Shown: positions 1-8,882 of the stretch, in pieces
How the letters are laid out: the number at the start of each line of letters is the position of its first letter
How positions within the stretch are numbered: position 1 is the stretch's first letter
Assembly: GCA_001803045.1 (NCBI GenBank)
Contig: MHAR01000018.1
Coordinates: 62,001 to 126,000 of the forward strand
Length of the DNA stretch: 64,000 nucleotides
Reading direction: 5' to 3'
Origin: Ignavibacteria bacterium RIFOXYB12_FULL_35_14
Lineage (GTDB): Bacteria; Bacteroidota; Ignavibacteria; Ignavibacteriales; Ignavibacteriaceae
Position numbers and translations under genes: made by a program
Notes under the pieces: model-generated
Seen by the model: only the letters and a program-made list of their open reading frames with translations
Databases searched by the model: none
What the model was told of the DNA's origin: nothing

Positions 1-1
1 C

Positions 2-1498
2 GGTGCAAAAGCACTGCTGATGAATGTAAATGGAGTTGTAATCACAACTTCAACGAACGAATATCCTATGCATAACCCACACCCGCTTTGGTCTGAGCAA
101 AATCCCGAAGATTGGTGGAATGCGACGTGTAAAAGTATCCGAGAAGTTTTGTTGAATGGAAAAGTAAGTCCCGTTGATGTTAACGGAATCGGCTTAACCG
201 GACAAATGCACGGACTTGTAACTCTCGATGCGGGTGGAAATATTGTATATCCGTGTATTATGTGGAATGATCAACGCACAGCAGCCGAATGTGAAGAGAT
301 AACATCAATAGTTGGACATAAAAAATTATTGGCTGTAACCGGCAATCTTGTTCTGCCAGGATTTACCGCCCCCAAAATAATTTGGCTTAGGAAGAATAAA
401 CCCGATGTTTATGAAAAAATTAAAAAAATAATTCTTCCAAAAGATTATATAAGATATAAGCTAACAAATGAGTTCTTCAGCGATGTATCCGATGCAAGCG
501 GAACATCATTGTTGAACATAAGAGAAAGAAAGTGGTCGCATGAAATTTTAAATAAGCTTCAAATTCCTTTTGAGTGGCTTCCCGAAGTTGTTGAATCAGT
601 TTCGCAAACAGGAAGCATAACGCAGCAAGCTGAAACGTTAACAGGATTAATTGAAGGAACATCTGTTTTTGCCGGTGGAGGAGATCAGGCTGCGGGGGCT
701 GTTGGTTCTGGTGCAGTTAAAGAAGGAATTGTTTCAATTGTTCTCGGTACATCCGGCGTTGTATTTACACATTCCGACAATTTCAGAATAGAACCGGAAG
801 GTAAGCTTCATGCTTTTTGCCATTCAGTTACAGGTAAATGGCATTTAATGGGAGTAACTTTATCTGCAGCGGGTTCGCTCAGATGGTATCGGGACACATT
901 TTGTTATGAAGAAAAATTTGAAGCTGAGAAGTTGAACAAAGATGTATATGAGATTTTAACTAATAAAGCAGCTTCAGTTCCTGCCGGCAGTGAAGGATTA
1001 TTCTTCCTTCCATATTTGACCGGTGAGAGAACTCCACATCCGGATCCAAATGCAAGAGGAGCTTTTATAGGATTAAATATCCGCCACACAAAAGCACATT
1101 TAACAAGATCAGTTCTTGAAGGGGTTGCATACAGCTTAAGAGACTGTTATGAATTAATTTCAAATCTTGGAATTAAAGCTGACAACATTGTGATTTCTGG
1201 AGGCGGTGCTAAAAGCCAGCTTTGGCGAAGCATAATATCTGACTTGTTTAATGCCGAAATAAGCACACTCACCTGTACTGAAGGTGCATCATACGGAGCC
1301 GCTATTCTTGCGGCAGTGGGATCGGGAAATTTTAAGGATGTGATAGAAGCTTGCGATAAAATTTTAAAGAAGGAATCTTCAATTCAACCGAATGTCCAAC
1401 GAATAAAAATTTATGAGGATTACTATTTAATTTATAAAGAGCTTTACCCCCAGTTAAAAAATTCATTTAAAGAAATTTCTTTTAGAATTGATGAATAA
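2..1498 (+). CDS. xylB: Xylulokinase (FGGY family), 5' end cut by window edge
   Basis: Phosphorylates D-xylulose to xylulose 5-phosphate in the cytoplasm. The reading frame is open to base 2 and reads GAKALLMNVNG, the usual continuation of the kinase N-terminus, so the nominal ATG at 20 is internal and about 15-20 residues (including the first phosphate-binding Asp) lie outside the window. Visible family marks are GIGLTGQMHGLV near the start, GGGDQAAGAVGSGAV mid-protein and the C-terminal FGGY motif region ISGGGAKSQLWRSI. The visible 498 codons match the usual ~500-residue length. It runs into the nucleoside hydrolase gene with a short overlap, suggesting an operon for sugar or nucleoside-derived pentose use. 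Other FGGY kinases (e.g. ribulokinase) are less likely because of the GQMHG motif. Confidence 0.88.
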   Translation, partial: GAKALLMNVNGVVITTSTNEYPMHNPHPLWSEQNPEDWWNATCKSIREVLLNGKVSPVDVNGIGLTGQMHGLVTLDAGGNIVYPCIMWNDQRTAAECEEITSIVGHKKLLAVTGNLVLPGFTAPKIIWLRKNKPDVYEKIKKIILPKDYIRYKLTNEFFSDVSDASGTSLLNIRERKWSHEILNKLQIPFEWLPEVVESVSQTGSITQQAETLTGLIEGTSVFAGGGDQAAGAVGSGAVKEGIVSIVLGTSGVVFTHSDNFRIEPEGKLHAFCHSVTGKWHLMGVTLSAAGSLRWYRDTFCYEEKFEAEKLNKDVYEILTNKAASVPAGSEGLFFLPYLTGERTPHPDPNARGAFIGLNIRHTKAHLTRSVLEGVAYSLRDCYELISNLGIKADNIVISGGGAKSQLWRSIISDLFNAEISTLTCTEGASYGAAILAAVGSGNFKDVIEACDKILKKESSIQPNVQRIKIYEDYYLIYKELYPQLKNSFKEISFRIDE

Positions 1499-2378
1499 TA
1501 AAATGAAAACAAAAGTTTTGCTTGATACTGATATCGGAACGGATATCGATGATGCAATTTGCTTAACATATTTACTCGCTAATCCGGATTGCGATCTTCT
1601 TGGAATTACTACAGTAACTGGTGAACCAGAAAAACGCGCTATGCTTGCAAGTTCACTATGTATTCTGGCCGGGAAAGATATTCCGATTTATCCGGGAACA
1701 GCAGAGCCCTTGATTATTGAACAGCAGCAGAAGAATGCACAGCAGGCAAAATTGTTAGAGAACTGGAGTCATAAAAAGAGTTTTCCTAAAGGTGAAGCAA
1801 TTGAATTTATGAGACAAACCATAAGAAAAAACCCGGGGGAAGTAATTCTTTTAACAATCGGACCATTAACGAACGTCGGTTTGTTGTTTAAGGTTGATGA
1901 AGAAATACCTTCCTTGCTAAAAGGATTAGTGATGATGTGCGGTTATTTTGAACATAAAATTCATGGCTGGAGTAAGCTTGAATGGAATGCTAAAGGGGAT
2001 TATCATGCAACTAACATAGTTTACAAAGCACAAATTAAGTTACATCGCTCAATTGGGATAGATGTTACATCTCAATTAACAATGAATTCCGATGAATTCA
2101 AACAGAGGTTTAGTAAGGATATTTTCAAACCCTTGCATGATTACGCTCAGCATTGGTACGATTATTCTCATACGGTAACCTTTCATGATCCACTGGCTGC
2201 TGCTGCAATTTTCAACGAAGAAATTTGCAATTATCAACGAGGATATATCTCAATCGAATTAATTGATACTGAATCTGCTGGAATAACTAAATGGCAGCAT
2301 GATGATAACGGCAGACATGAGATAGCAACAGATGTAAATAAAAATAAATTTTTTGAAGAATATTTTTCCATCTTTTAA
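1491..2378 (+). CDS. Nucleoside hydrolase (inosine-uridine preferring family)
   Basis: Cleaves the N-glycosidic bond of ribonucleosides to base plus ribose. The N-terminus carries the Asp-rich calcium site of the family (LLDTDIGTDIDDAI), and the middle has LLTIGPLTNVGLL, a conserved family segment; FHDPLAAAAIF near the C-terminus is also typical. About 295 residues, close to the usual ~310. The extra two residues inside the DTD..DDA cluster resemble a subgroup rather than classic IunH, so substrate is unknown. Start: ATG at 1491 overlaps the xylB stop (1496-1498); a second ATG at 1503 immediately precedes KTKVLLD and is equally plausible. Position behind xylB fits pentose recovery. Confidence 0.82.
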   Translation: MNNKMKTKVLLDTDIGTDIDDAICLTYLLANPDCDLLGITTVTGEPEKRAMLASSLCILAGKDIPIYPGTAEPLIIEQQQKNAQQAKLLENWSHKKSFPKGEAIEFMRQTIRKNPGEVILLTIGPLTNVGLLFKVDEEIPSLLKGLVMMCGYFEHKIHGWSKLEWNAKGDYHATNIVYKAQIKLHRSIGIDVTSQLTMNSDEFKQRFSKDIFKPLHDYAQHWYDYSHTVTFHDPLAAAAIFNEEICNYQRGYISIELIDTESAGITKWQHDDNGRHEIATDVNKNKFFEEYFSIF

Positions 2379-2395
2379 TCATGATTCACCACATT

Positions 2396-3694
2396 ATGAA
2401 GCATATCGTAATATTTACAGTAACAATTTTAATCGCCACATATTTTTCTGGCTGCTCAAACAGTAAAGAAAAGCGAACAACTGTTGTATTCTGGCACAGC
2501 TTTGTTGCAACAACAATTCCAGCGCTTAACGAATTGGTGGCAAGATTTGAGAAAGAACATCCCAATATCAAAATAGACGCACAATACATTCCCACAGGTG
2601 ATGCACTTGTTCAAAAATTAATTACATCAATCCAAAGTGGTAATGCTCCTGATGTTAGCTGGATTCATGCAGACTTCCTTGACAAGCTCACTGAGTCTGA
2701 CGCCATCTATCCGATGCATCACTTTATTAAAGGTGAAAATGGTCTAACTGATCAAGAAGTCAATGATTTTTTCCCGCAGTTGCTCGGTGCTTTTTCATAT
2801 AAGAACACTCTGTACGCCTTACCAATGGATGCAACCGTACTTGCCTTAGTTTATAACAAAAATCATTTTCGTGCTGTAGGTTTGAATCCAAATGCGCCGC
2901 CAAAAACATGGGATGAGCTTAGAGCATATTCTAAAAAGCTGACAATCGATAAAGACGGCGACGGTAAGTTAGATCAATACGGATTTTATGTTCCTGCCTA
3001 TCCAGGTTCAGGTCCGCTTAGCATATGGATGGTGCTTCAGTGGAGTCCTTACCTTTGGCAGGCAGGCGGGCAAATTATAGACTCTACTCAAACAAAAGTT
3101 CTTTTTAATTCAGATGCAGGAGTGAAGGCATTAACTCTGTGGAAAGAAATTTATGATGATATGAATTTCAGCAATTATTCTTTCACTCATGATATGGGGT
3201 TGGCATCAGGCAGTCTATCGATGATCATGGATGGTCCGTGGGATCTGCCGACTTTTAGGAAAGCAAAAAATATTGATTGGGCTGTGGCAGCATTGCCAGA
3301 GGGACCAAAAGGAAAAGCGACTTACATAGCCGGTGAGAGTCTTGCAATCTTTAAGCAAAGTAAAAATCCTGAAGCAGCCTGGACATTTGTAAAATGGGTA
3401 ACTCAACCCAAAATACAAGCTATGTTCTCGATGAGTTCAGGATATTTGCCAGTCCGAAAATCTGTTTTGGATTTAGAGGAGTACAAATCATTTTTAGAAA
3501 AAGATCATGCAATGCAAAGTTTTGTTGAACAGATTGAGACTGCCAGACAGCGACCCACCCTCGAAAGATTTTACGTGAATATAAATCAATTTATTGCTGA
3601 AGCGATTGAACAAACATTGGTTGGAAATAAATCACCAAAGCAGGCTCTGGATGAAGCCGCAGAAAAATCGAACAGGTTATTAAATCAAAAATGA
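2396..3694 (+). CDS. ABC sugar transporter substrate-binding lipoprotein
   Basis: Extracytoplasmic solute-binding protein of the MalE/UgpB type (family 1), which captures an oligosaccharide or glycerol-phosphate-like ligand and delivers it to an ABC importer. The N-terminus is a lipoprotein signal with lipobox FSGC and acylated Cys at residue 20 counted from the ATG at 2396; an ATG at 2381 would add five residues. VVFWHSF, NAPDVSWIHADFL, the GxxxMxxDGPWDL-like segment and AWTFVKWV are characteristic. Full length for the family (~430). The ATPase gene follows 25 bases downstream, but no MalF/MalG-type permease genes lie between or after them in this window. Confidence 0.87.
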   Translation: MKHIVIFTVTILIATYFSGCSNSKEKRTTVVFWHSFVATTIPALNELVARFEKEHPNIKIDAQYIPTGDALVQKLITSIQSGNAPDVSWIHADFLDKLTESDAIYPMHHFIKGENGLTDQEVNDFFPQLLGAFSYKNTLYALPMDATVLALVYNKNHFRAVGLNPNAPPKTWDELRAYSKKLTIDKDGDGKLDQYGFYVPAYPGSGPLSIWMVLQWSPYLWQAGGQIIDSTQTKVLFNSDAGVKALTLWKEIYDDMNFSNYSFTHDMGLASGSLSMIMDGPWDLPTFRKAKNIDWAVAALPEGPKGKATYIAGESLAIFKQSKNPEAAWTFVKWVTQPKIQAMFSMSSGYLPVRKSVLDLEEYKSFLEKDHAMQSFVEQIETARQRPTLERFYVNINQFIAEAIEQTLVGNKSPKQALDEAAEKSNRLLNQK

Positions 3695-3719
3695 ATAAAA
3701 AAATATAAGCAGGTCAACA

Positions 3720-4826
3720 ATGGCACACGTAGAATTGAAAAACCTGGGTAAGGTTTACGAAGGAAGCAGCTTTGCTGTTAAGGGTGTTAATATTGAAATA
3801 CGAGATAAAGAATTTGTTGTTTTAGTTGGTCCTTCCGGCTGCGGTAAGTCGACAACATTAAGAATGATCGCCGGACTAGAAGAGATAACAGAAGGTGATC
3901 TCTTTATAGATGGTAAACGGGTGAATGATGTTTCACCAAAAGACCGTGACATTGCTATGGTATTTCAAAACTACGCACTTTATCCGCACATGACTGTATA
4001 CGAAAACATGGCGTTCGGATTGAAACTTCGCAAACTTCCTAAACCTGAAATTAAAACAAGAGTTAGTGATGCGGCTGCCATACTTGGACTTACTAACTAT
4101 TTAGATCGAAAACCGAAAGCACTTAGCGGAGGCGAGCGGCAGAGGGTTGCAGTTGGAAGAGCCATTGTTCGTAAACCGAAGGTATTTCTTTTTGATGAAC
4201 CGCTCAGCAATCTTGATGCAAAACTTCGTGTTCAGATGAGAACAGAAATAACAAAGCTCCATCTTAAGCTCGAAGCTACTATGATTTATGTTACTCACGA
4301 TCAGACCGAAGCAATGACAATGGGCGATAGAATTGTTGTTATGAAGGATGGATTTGTTAAACAGGTAAATACTCCGCTGAACTTATATAATAATCCCGAG
4401 AATAAATTTGTAGCAGGATTCATTGGCAGTCCTGCTATGAATTTTATTGAGGGTGTTATTAAGCAGTCAAACGGATTATATTTTGAATCAACCAATAAAA
4501 GTCTATCCATTAAACTTGAAGATATGCATGCTGATAAATTAAAAAATCACATTAACAAAAATGTTTGGTTTGGAATCCGGCCCGAAGACATACACGATCT
4601 GGTAGATACTTCATTACAAACCAGCTTTTATGAATTTGATGCAAAACTTGAAGTGGTTGAACCGATGGGTAACGAAGCATTCCTGTATTTTAATCTGGAT
4701 GGGACACAATTCATTGCAAGAGTTCCGGCGCGTGATGTACCGAGACCTCAGTCAGTTAGAAAATTAAAACTGAACAAGAATAAAATTTATTTCTTTGATT
4801 ATGAAACTGAAAGAACAATTATTTAA
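3720..4826 (+). CDS. ABC transporter ATP-binding protein, UgpC/MsmX/MalK type
   Basis: Cytoplasmic ATPase of a carbohydrate ABC importer. Walker A is GPSGCGKST (residues 37-45), the Q-loop MVFQNYALYPHMTV, signature LSGGERQRVAVGRA, Walker B VFLFDEPLSNLD and switch His in YVTHDQTEA. The C-terminal ~130 residues form the TOBE/regulatory domain seen in MalK/UgpC proteins (WFGIRPEDI). At 368 residues it has the standard length. It follows the binding-protein gene, so the two probably act together; such ATPases are often shared between several importers, which could explain the absence of adjacent permeases. Confidence 0.92.
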   Translation: MAHVELKNLGKVYEGSSFAVKGVNIEIRDKEFVVLVGPSGCGKSTTLRMIAGLEEITEGDLFIDGKRVNDVSPKDRDIAMVFQNYALYPHMTVYENMAFGLKLRKLPKPEIKTRVSDAAAILGLTNYLDRKPKALSGGERQRVAVGRAIVRKPKVFLFDEPLSNLDAKLRVQMRTEITKLHLKLEATMIYVTHDQTEAMTMGDRIVVMKDGFVKQVNTPLNLYNNPENKFVAGFIGSPAMNFIEGVIKQSNGLYFESTNKSLSIKLEDMHADKLKNHINKNVWFGIRPEDIHDLVDTSLQTSFYEFDAKLEVVEPMGNEAFLYFNLDGTQFIARVPARDVPRPQSVRKLKLNKNKIYFFDYETERTII

Positions 4827-4850
4827 GAAATTATAGATGAGAGGCAAAAA

Positions 4851-5609
4851 ATGAGCACATCAGAAGAACTTATAATTACTGAAGAACAAAAAAGACAGTA
4901 CAGGGACGATGGCTTCTTTATTCTTGAAAGCATCATTCCTGAAGTTGAGCTTAAACTAATTCGTAAAGATTGTATGGAGTTAATTGAAGCACAGGATAAG
5001 GAGATGGAAAAACTCGGAGTAAATGAACTAAACCTGAGCCGGAAAAATAGCCGATACTTTGTATTCAACTCTTACAAAGAGCGCCCGCATCTTGGAAGAT
5101 TTATTTTCAGCGACAGGATGGCTGAAATTTGTAAAGCAACTATCGGCAATACAGCTTATCTTTTTTGGGAACAGTTTGTTGTTAAGGGAACAGATAAAAA
5201 AGGCGCAGAGTTTACCTGGCACCAGGATTCCGGTTATGTTGATCATCAGCATAAATATTACGTTAACGCCTGGATACCACTTGATGATGTTAATGAAGAA
5301 AATGGTACGGTCGCTTTGCTGCCTTATTCTCTTGCGGGTACAAAAGAAAAAATTGAACATAAGCCCGTTCCCGGAAGCAATGACAGGGAAGGATATTTTG
5401 GTCCTGAGAAAGGTGTTTCTGCAAATTGTCCGGCAGGTTCAATTGTTGTTTTTTCAAGCACTACATTTCACAGATCAGGAGTCAACAGCACAAACAAAAT
5501 GCGGCGTGCCTGGGCTCTGCAGTACTCACCGGAAATTATTTACGAGGCGGATGGTTCTTTAAAAGGATTGGACGAATTATTTCTTAAAGACGGATTGCGA
5601 GTCAAATAA
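4851..5609 (+). CDS. Phytanoyl-CoA dioxygenase (PhyH) family Fe(II)/2-oxoglutarate oxygenase
   Basis: Predicted non-haem iron, 2-oxoglutarate-dependent oxygenase. The facial triad is visible as H124 and D126 in TWHQDSGY and a distal H207 in TTFHRSG; an arginine-rich stretch about ten residues later (RRAWALQYS) supplies the usual 2-oxoglutarate-binding Arg. 252 residues, normal for bacterial PhyH proteins. A purine-rich ribosome-binding site (gaggc) precedes the ATG. Bacterial family members act on varied small molecules, so the substrate is unknown; its place at the end of a sugar transport block suggests a sugar-related or osmolyte substrate, which is inference. It needs oxygen, contrasting with the oxygen-sensitive glycyl radical enzyme next door. 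Confidence 0.8.
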   Translation: MSTSEELIITEEQKRQYRDDGFFILESIIPEVELKLIRKDCMELIEAQDKEMEKLGVNELNLSRKNSRYFVFNSYKERPHLGRFIFSDRMAEICKATIGNTAYLFWEQFVVKGTDKKGAEFTWHQDSGYVDHQHKYYVNAWIPLDDVNEENGTVALLPYSLAGTKEKIEHKPVPGSNDREGYFGPEKGVSANCPAGSIVVFSSTTFHRSGVNSTNKMRRAWALQYSPEIIYEADGSLKGLDELFLKDGLRVK

Positions 5610-5668
5610 TCATTGGTTAAAATTATTTGGAGTTAAATATATCCCAAAATTGTTGAGCCTATATTCAA

Positions 5669-6529
5669 TTAGAATGGAATAATTGATTTCTGATGCTTTG
5701 TTCTGAATTCTTTTGGAGGCAAACTAAATTTTTTTTTGAACAGATGATAAAAGTGACTTAGATTCTCAAACCCGCAGTCCATTGCTATGTTTGTAATGGC
5801 CTCGTCGCTATTCGAAAGAAGGTTTGCAGCATAATTCAACCTAAGGTTTGTAATATAATCCGTGGGAGATTCCTTAAAATATTTCCGAAAGGAACGGCTA
5901 AGGTGTTCGGGTGTGCGCCCGCAGAGTTCGTACATTTTGCCAATTCCCGCTGTAAAATTTTCTTTGTGTGTCATTTCAAATTTTACTTTAGTCAGCCAGG
6001 AAGGAATTTCCTCTTTCATCGAATCCTTTTCATGAACAAAGTATCTTGAAAAAATGTCCGCAAGAAGAATGCGAAGTTCAGTTTTCATTTTCTGCTTATT
6101 TAACCGGGAGACCGTATTCAATTTTTCAAATCTCGAAACCAAAATATCCTTTTCAATTTGGCTTAATTTAAATTTAGGAGGATAAATTGATTGCAGTAGT
6201 TTATTAGAATTAAATCCCTCACCAAAATAGTTAAAGAGCTTTAAAATTGATGTTGCCGGAAATGCAATATTTATCAACTCGCAGTTTTCATCATAATATT
6301 TTTCATAAAAGTGAGTATCTGCAGGACGAATAAAAACCAAATCACACTCGGAAAGAACCTCTTGCTTACCATTTATTCTATGCAGGGCTTTGCCTTTTGT
6401 TATGAGAAAAATTTCGTAAAAATCATGGTTGTGCGGCGTAGTAATACTTGCCAGTGATTTATGATAAGCATAGTGGATTTCGGATTCAGGATCGATAAGC
6501 TCTTTTGTTTTAAGTCTTATTACTTTCAT
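5669..6529 (-). CDS. AraC-family transcriptional regulator with cupin-like sensor domain
   Basis: N-terminal half looks like an AraC cupin sensor (residues ~20-110, with TTPHNHDFYEIFLITKG), the C-terminal half is a double helix-turn-helix (GRTPEHLSRSFRKYFKESP, then ITNIAMDCGFENLSHFYHLF). 286 residues, normal. It is transcribed divergently from the glycyl radical enzyme gene with 112 bases between the starts, so it most likely controls that operon and/or itself; its 3' end faces the dioxygenase gene. The ligand is unknown, but AraC proteins of this layout in sugar clusters generally sense a carbohydrate or its metabolite. Confidence 0.88.
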   Translation of the reverse strand: MKVIRLKTKELIDPESEIHYAYHKSLASITTPHNHDFYEIFLITKGKALHRINGKQEVLSECDLVFIRPADTHFYEKYYDENCELINIAFPATSILKLFNYFGEGFNSNKLLQSIYPPKFKLSQIEKDILVSRFEKLNTVSRLNKQKMKTELRILLADIFSRYFVHEKDSMKEEIPSWLTKVKFEMTHKENFTAGIGKMYELCGRTPEHLSRSFRKYFKESPTDYITNLRLNYAANLLSNSDEAITNIAMDCGFENLSHFYHLFKKKFSLPPKEFRTKHQKSIIPF

Positions 6530-6641
6530 ATAATAAAATCAATAAATTACAATAAAAAATCACTCAGAGACAAGATTTTGAATAATAAAATAGGAATATT
6601 AACCACAAGAATAAATACTAAATCATTTAAACAGAATAGAA

Positions 6642-8879
6642 ATGAAATCAGAAAAATTCAAAACGGAATTGCTTTTCACCGAGACTTATAAGAAGCATTT
6701 AAATGATAATCCGGCAATTAGAGAAGCAATGTGCCTCAAGGTTCAATACCCGGCATTCTTCACCCCCATTCAGGATACGGATCTGTTTGCAGGAAGAATT
6801 AAAAACACGTTGGTCGGTATTACTCCCGATGAATGGGGATCAACCGCATTCGGATATTATTGTGTAAAAGATAAAATATTAAAAGAATTAGATGATCCTG
6901 AAATTTATGATGATACAAGATCCGAAGTAAATGAAATGCTTGAGTTTTGGAGCAAGGAAAGCACTTCAGCGAAACTCCGGGCAGCTTATCCTGATGAAAT
7001 AAAAAAGTATTTGCCTTCGGATAATTGGATGCACGAATGCGGAATAGCTTTTCCTCTTTACAGACTAACCGGCGGTAATGTTGATTGGGAAAAACTTTTG
7101 AAAAAAGGAATTCCCGGGTTGATTAAAGATGCCGAAGAATATAAAATCAAAGCTCGATCAGAGAATAAAGAACCGGAATTATATGAAGGAATAAAAATCG
7201 CACTCGAAGTATTGAAAGATGTTTGTCACTGGTATGCTGATCAAGCTATAGGGTTGAAGAATCAAGCTTCAGACGAAATAAGAAGAGCAGAACTTCAGCG
7301 GATTGCAGACACGCTAGAAGTGTTAACTGTTTCAGCCCCTAAAACTCTGAAGGAAGCAATTCAATTATTCTGGTTGTACAGTTATGTCGGTGATATTCGT
7401 AACTACGGAAGAATGGACGTTTGGCTTGGTGATTTTCTTGCAAGAGATTTAGAAAGCGGAGTTCTCACCGAAGATGAAGCATTAAAACTTCTTCAATCAC
7501 TATGGCAATTAATTGCTGCACGGAATACTATTGTGCACAGTAGAATTATTATCGGAGGGAAAGGCAGACGAAATGAAGCGAACGCAGATAAGTTTGCACT
7601 GCTTGCTATGGAGGCTTCAAGAACAGTTCACGAAATAGAACCGCAATTATCTCTTCGATTTTACGATGAGATGGATCCTGCGTTGATGGAAAAAGCTCTA
7701 CAGGTAATTGGAGAAGGAAGGACATTTCCCATTTTATACAACGATGATGTTAACTTGAAGGCAGTACAAAACGCACAAGGATTTGATGAACTCACCGCCG
7801 AACAATTTGTACCTTACGGATGCGGTGAATATATAATTAATCATCAAAGCTTTGGGACACCGAGCGGAGTTATAAATCTTCTTAAAGCGCTTGAAGTTAC
7901 TTTGCGGAACGGTATTGATCCGATGACAGGAAGAATTGCCGGATTACAACTTGGTGAATTCAGTGACTTTGAGTCGTTTGACGATCTGTGGAATGCTTAT
8001 AAAACTCAAGTTGAATTTTTCGTGAGAATGATGGCTGATCAGGAAGTTTTGGAGTACAAAATAGCCGGCGAGCACTCACCTTATCTTTATATGAGTTTAC
8101 TTTATGATAATTGTTTCGAAAGAGGAAAAGGCATGTTTTCCGGAGGAATAAAATATCTCAGCGGTACATTGGAGACTTATGGCAACACCAATACTGCCGA
8201 TAGTTTAACGGCCATCAAAGAATTGGTTTATGAAAAAGGACTTATCTCTAAAGATGATTTATTAAAAGCACTCGATAATAATTTTGAGGGTTATGAAAAG
8301 ATTATGCAGCAATTATTGAAGGCTCCAAAATATGGAAACGATTACGACCAAGCAGATGAGATGTTGGTTAAAGTCCATGAACATGTTTGCAATTATGTGA
8401 AAGAACAAAGCAAGCGTGTTAATCTTCAATCATATCTTGTGGTGGTTATCAATAACAGTGCTAATACATTGATGGGACATCAAACCTCAGCTTCTGCCGA
8501 TGGGAGAAAATCCGGTGAACCAATGGCAAATGGAAATAACCCAAGCGGCGGAAGTGATGTTAATGGCGCAACAGCCTTTCTAAATTCACTCGTAAAACCA
8601 TCGCCTTACATTCATGCCGGTGCCGTTCAGAATATGAAATTCAGTAAAGAGATGTTCGCTGCTAAAAAAGAAATTCTTAAAACATTGCTTGAAACTTTTT
8701 TTGAAAACGGCGGGCAACAAGCTATGATAACCGTAGTTGATAGAAATGAGCTTGAACGTGCAATTCAAGAACCAGAAAAATATGGACACGTATTTGTGAG
8801 AGTAGGCGGATTTAGTGCAAGGTTTGTCGAGCTTTCGCGTGATGTTCAATTAGAAATTTTAAGCAGAACATTATATTGA
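6642..8879 (+). CDS. Glycyl radical enzyme, eliminase-type but of unassigned class
   Basis: Pyruvate-formate-lyase-fold enzyme that uses a protein glycyl radical. The C-terminal radical loop reads RVGGFSARF with the radical glycine at residue 723 of 745. The active-site cysteine is C394 in PYGCGEY, and E396 two residues later is the position of the general base in the dehydratase/lyase branch (glycerol dehydratase, choline lyase), which normally reads GCVE. The Val-to-Gly change and following Tyr do not match the well-known subclasses I can recall. The activase gene starts 3 bases downstream. Flanking sugar genes suggest a polyol, sugar or sugar-acid substrate; no microcompartment shell genes are nearby. 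Confidence 0.85.
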   Translation: MKSEKFKTELLFTETYKKHLNDNPAIREAMCLKVQYPAFFTPIQDTDLFAGRIKNTLVGITPDEWGSTAFGYYCVKDKILKELDDPEIYDDTRSEVNEMLEFWSKESTSAKLRAAYPDEIKKYLPSDNWMHECGIAFPLYRLTGGNVDWEKLLKKGIPGLIKDAEEYKIKARSENKEPELYEGIKIALEVLKDVCHWYADQAIGLKNQASDEIRRAELQRIADTLEVLTVSAPKTLKEAIQLFWLYSYVGDIRNYGRMDVWLGDFLARDLESGVLTEDEALKLLQSLWQLIAARNTIVHSRIIIGGKGRRNEANADKFALLAMEASRTVHEIEPQLSLRFYDEMDPALMEKALQVIGEGRTFPILYNDDVNLKAVQNAQGFDELTAEQFVPYGCGEYIINHQSFGTPSGVINLLKALEVTLRNGIDPMTGRIAGLQLGEFSDFESFDDLWNAYKTQVEFFVRMMADQEVLEYKIAGEHSPYLYMSLLYDNCFERGKGMFSGGIKYLSGTLETYGNTNTADSLTAIKELVYEKGLISKDDLLKALDNNFEGYEKIMQQLLKAPKYGNDYDQADEMLVKVHEHVCNYVKEQSKRVNLQSYLVVVINNSANTLMGHQTSASADGRKSGEPMANGNNPSGGSDVNGATAFLNSLVKPSPYIHAGAVQNMKFSKEMFAAKKEILKTLLETFFENGGQQAMITVVDRNELERAIQEPEKYGHVFVRVGGFSARFVELSRDVQLEILSRTLY

Positions 8880-8882
8880 TAC

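Noticed and set aside
5028-5360. 110-residue antisense frame inside the dioxygenase gene
   Set aside because: Shadow of the PhyH coding frame; low-complexity Phe/Ile/Ser-rich sequence with no motif.
5059-5562. 167-residue plus-strand frame inside the dioxygenase gene
   Set aside because: Out of frame with the clear PhyH protein and without known motifs.
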